Part shown: in pieces, positions 6,565 through 7,398 of the stretch | Layout: the number at the start of each line of letters is the position of its first letter | How positions within the stretch are numbered: position 1 is the first letter of the stretch | NCBI GenBank assembly: GCA_021781255.1 | Contig: JAJXXG010000539.1 | Coordinates: 1 to 7,398 of the forward strand | Source: Acidobacteriota bacterium | Lineage (GTDB): Bacteria; Acidobacteriota; Terriglobia; Terriglobales; Acidobacteriaceae | Length of the DNA stretch: 7,398 nt | Direction of reading: 5' to 3' | Notes under the pieces: generated by a model | The model's input: only the letters and a program-made list of their open reading frames with translations | Database searches by the model: none | What the model was told of the DNA's origin: nothing | Translations under genes and position numbers: made by a program

Positions 6565-7047
6565 ATGGCCACCAATGCCGGGACCATGAAAGCCGATGTG
6601 AACCAAACCAGCATGCAGCTCTCAACATTTTTTGTGGCGGATTTGTTTTTCGGCGTGGATGTCCTCTGCGTCCAGGAGGTGCTGCGCTTCCAGCAGATGA
6701 CCAGAGTGCCCCAGGCGCCGGAGGTCATCGAGGGACTGATCAACCTGCGCGGGCAGATCGTCACCGCCATCGACATGCGGCGGCGGCTGCAGTTGCCGCC
6801 ACGCGGCGGCAATCTCACGCCCATGAACATGGTGGTCCGAACCGAGGACGGCGCCGTCAGTTTGCTCGTCGACGAAATCGGAGACGTACTGGATGTGGAT
6901 GCCGCAACCTGGGAATGGCCGCCGGAGAACCTCGACCCCGCGGCGCGCGAACTCATCCGCGGCATCTTCAAGCTGAAAGACCGGCTGCTGCTGGTTCTGG
7001 ATGCGGAGCGAACCGTGGATCTGGCCGTGGGGAGGGCCGCGGCGTGA
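6565..7047 (+). CDS. cheW: CheW chemotaxis coupling protein
   Basis: This gene encodes 160 residues, a normal CheW length. CheW is a cytoplasmic adaptor that joins chemoreceptor tips to CheA in signalling arrays. The single CheW domain runs from about residue 17 to 153. It carries the hallmark GLINLRGQIVTAIDMRRRL (57-75), with R62 in the conserved NLRG turn, and SLLVDEIGDVLDV (99-111), matching the usual GLLVD..xEVL strand. A short polar N-terminal tail (1-16) precedes it and an Ala-rich tail ends it. Only 3 bp separate it from the cheA stop and its ribosome binding site is inside cheA, so it is the second gene of that unit and is probably the cognate adaptor. The kinase itself has two CheW-like domains, giving the system three CheW modules in adjacent genes. 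Confidence 0.95.
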   Translation: MATNAGTMKADVNQTSMQLSTFFVADLFFGVDVLCVQEVLRFQQMTRVPQAPEVIEGLINLRGQIVTAIDMRRRLQLPPRGGNLTPMNMVVRTEDGAVSLLVDEIGDVLDVDAATWEWPPENLDPAARELIRGIFKLKDRLLLVLDAERTVDLAVGRAAA

Positions 7048-7361
7048 CGGCCCGGCAACCAGCACGGCGAACAGAATCCGGCGCGGTGTGCGCTCTCTCT
7101 CCCGGCGGCCTTCTTGCCACCGAGCAGACTCAGGAGATGCCGCCGGAAGTCGCCCCGCTGTTTCAGCGGGTAATTCCCAACGGGCAATTGTTCAGCAAGA
7201 AGGCGGAGGCCGGCGCACGCGGATCGTAGGGTTGGCCAGAGGCTGCGCGGATCTGAGTGGCTGGCGGAGAGAGGCGCACAGGCCAGTGCATGGCAGGAAC
7301 GAATCGGAAGTCTTGGCGCCGGCGACGGCGAATTGAACAGAACAGGAAAGAAGGAGAGACA
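7048..7361 (+). other. Spacer after cheW with one hairpin
   Basis: These 314 bp hold no gene I can support. At 7155-7171 CCCGCTG-TTT-CAGCGGG forms a perfect 7-bp stem with a 3-nt loop. It lacks a following T-run, so it is not a classic intrinsic terminator, but it could slow transcription or stabilise the cheA-cheW mRNA end. No sigma-28-like or sigma-70-like promoter is obvious ahead of the next gene. A 30-codon open frame at 7137-7229 has its GGAG abutting the ATG and no recognisable similarity, so it was not called. Confidence 0.5.
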
Positions 7362-7398
7362 ATGGCAAAACAAGGAAACAACGGCCGGCGCGTTGGCC
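7362..7398 (+). CDS. Start of a further gene, partial (possibly a chemoreceptor)
   Basis: An AAGGAG ribosome binding site (7351-7356) lies 5 nt before ATG 7362, and the frame is open to the right edge for 12 codons (MAKQGNNGRRVG). This is one of the best translation signals in the window, so a real gene start is likely. The basic, polar N-terminus would suit the cytoplasmic tip of a methyl-accepting chemotaxis protein, which often follows cheW, but that identity is inferred from context alone. The 12 residues show no domain. Confidence 0.55.
   Translation, partial: MAKQGNNGRRVG

Noticed and set aside
6369..7229. 286-codon plus-strand frame overlapping the cheA end and all of cheW
   Set aside because: Arg/Gly/Ala-rich, out of frame with two certain genes, with no recognisable domain.
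7137..7229. 30-codon open frame after cheW
   Set aside because: GGAG directly abuts the ATG, so spacing is wrong for initiation; no similarity recognised and it contains the hairpin at 7155-7171.

Overview
The window looks like part of the chromosome of a GC-rich, probably motile Gram-negative bacterium. An acidobacterium of the Terriglobia/Acidobacteriaceae type is my best guess. This is inference, based on a large low-lysine secreted protein with metzincin-like and Ig-like modules, a FrzE-like CheA hybrid, and intergenic TGGGGCACC-bearing palindromes that I associate with that group. No rRNA or other phylogenetic marker is present to settle it.

Layout. Bases 1-368 hold the 5' part of a small membrane-anchored protein of unknown function on the minus strand, running off the left edge. 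It is distinctly AT-richer (about 50% G+C by hand count) than the rest (about 62-65% in lines sampled). Bases 369-730 are a divergent intergenic region with a REP/MITE-like palindromic element (482-563), a further copy of its TGGGGCACC end (604-612) and two short dyads. Bases 731-3700 encode a 989-residue exported modular protein. Its N-terminal domain has a metzincin (matrixin-like) fold signature in which all three zinc-binding histidines are replaced, followed by a carboxypeptidase-regulatory-like module, a PPC-like module, an IPT/TIG domain and several Ig-like domains.

Bases 3701-3966 are a non-coding leader with a good candidate sigma-28 (FliA) promoter at 3813-3839. Bases 3967-6561 encode a CheA-type histidine kinase with HPt, dimerisation, ATPase, two CheW-like domains and a C-terminal receiver-like domain lacking the phospho-acceptor aspartate. 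It is followed after 3 bp by cheW (6565-7047). A 314-bp spacer with one hairpin leads to a strong ribosome binding site and the first 12 codons of another gene at 7362, which I would guess is a chemoreceptor, though the sequence does not show it.

How it works together. cheA and cheW form a transcription unit for a receptor-kinase signalling array, with H47 of CheA as the phosphate donor. No cheY, cheB or cheR is in the window, and the fused receiver looks unable to accept phosphate in the normal way, so the response regulator must be elsewhere. The large exported protein is an independent gene with no demonstrable link to chemotaxis. I see no CRISPR array, tRNA, rRNA, transposase gene or clear defence system.
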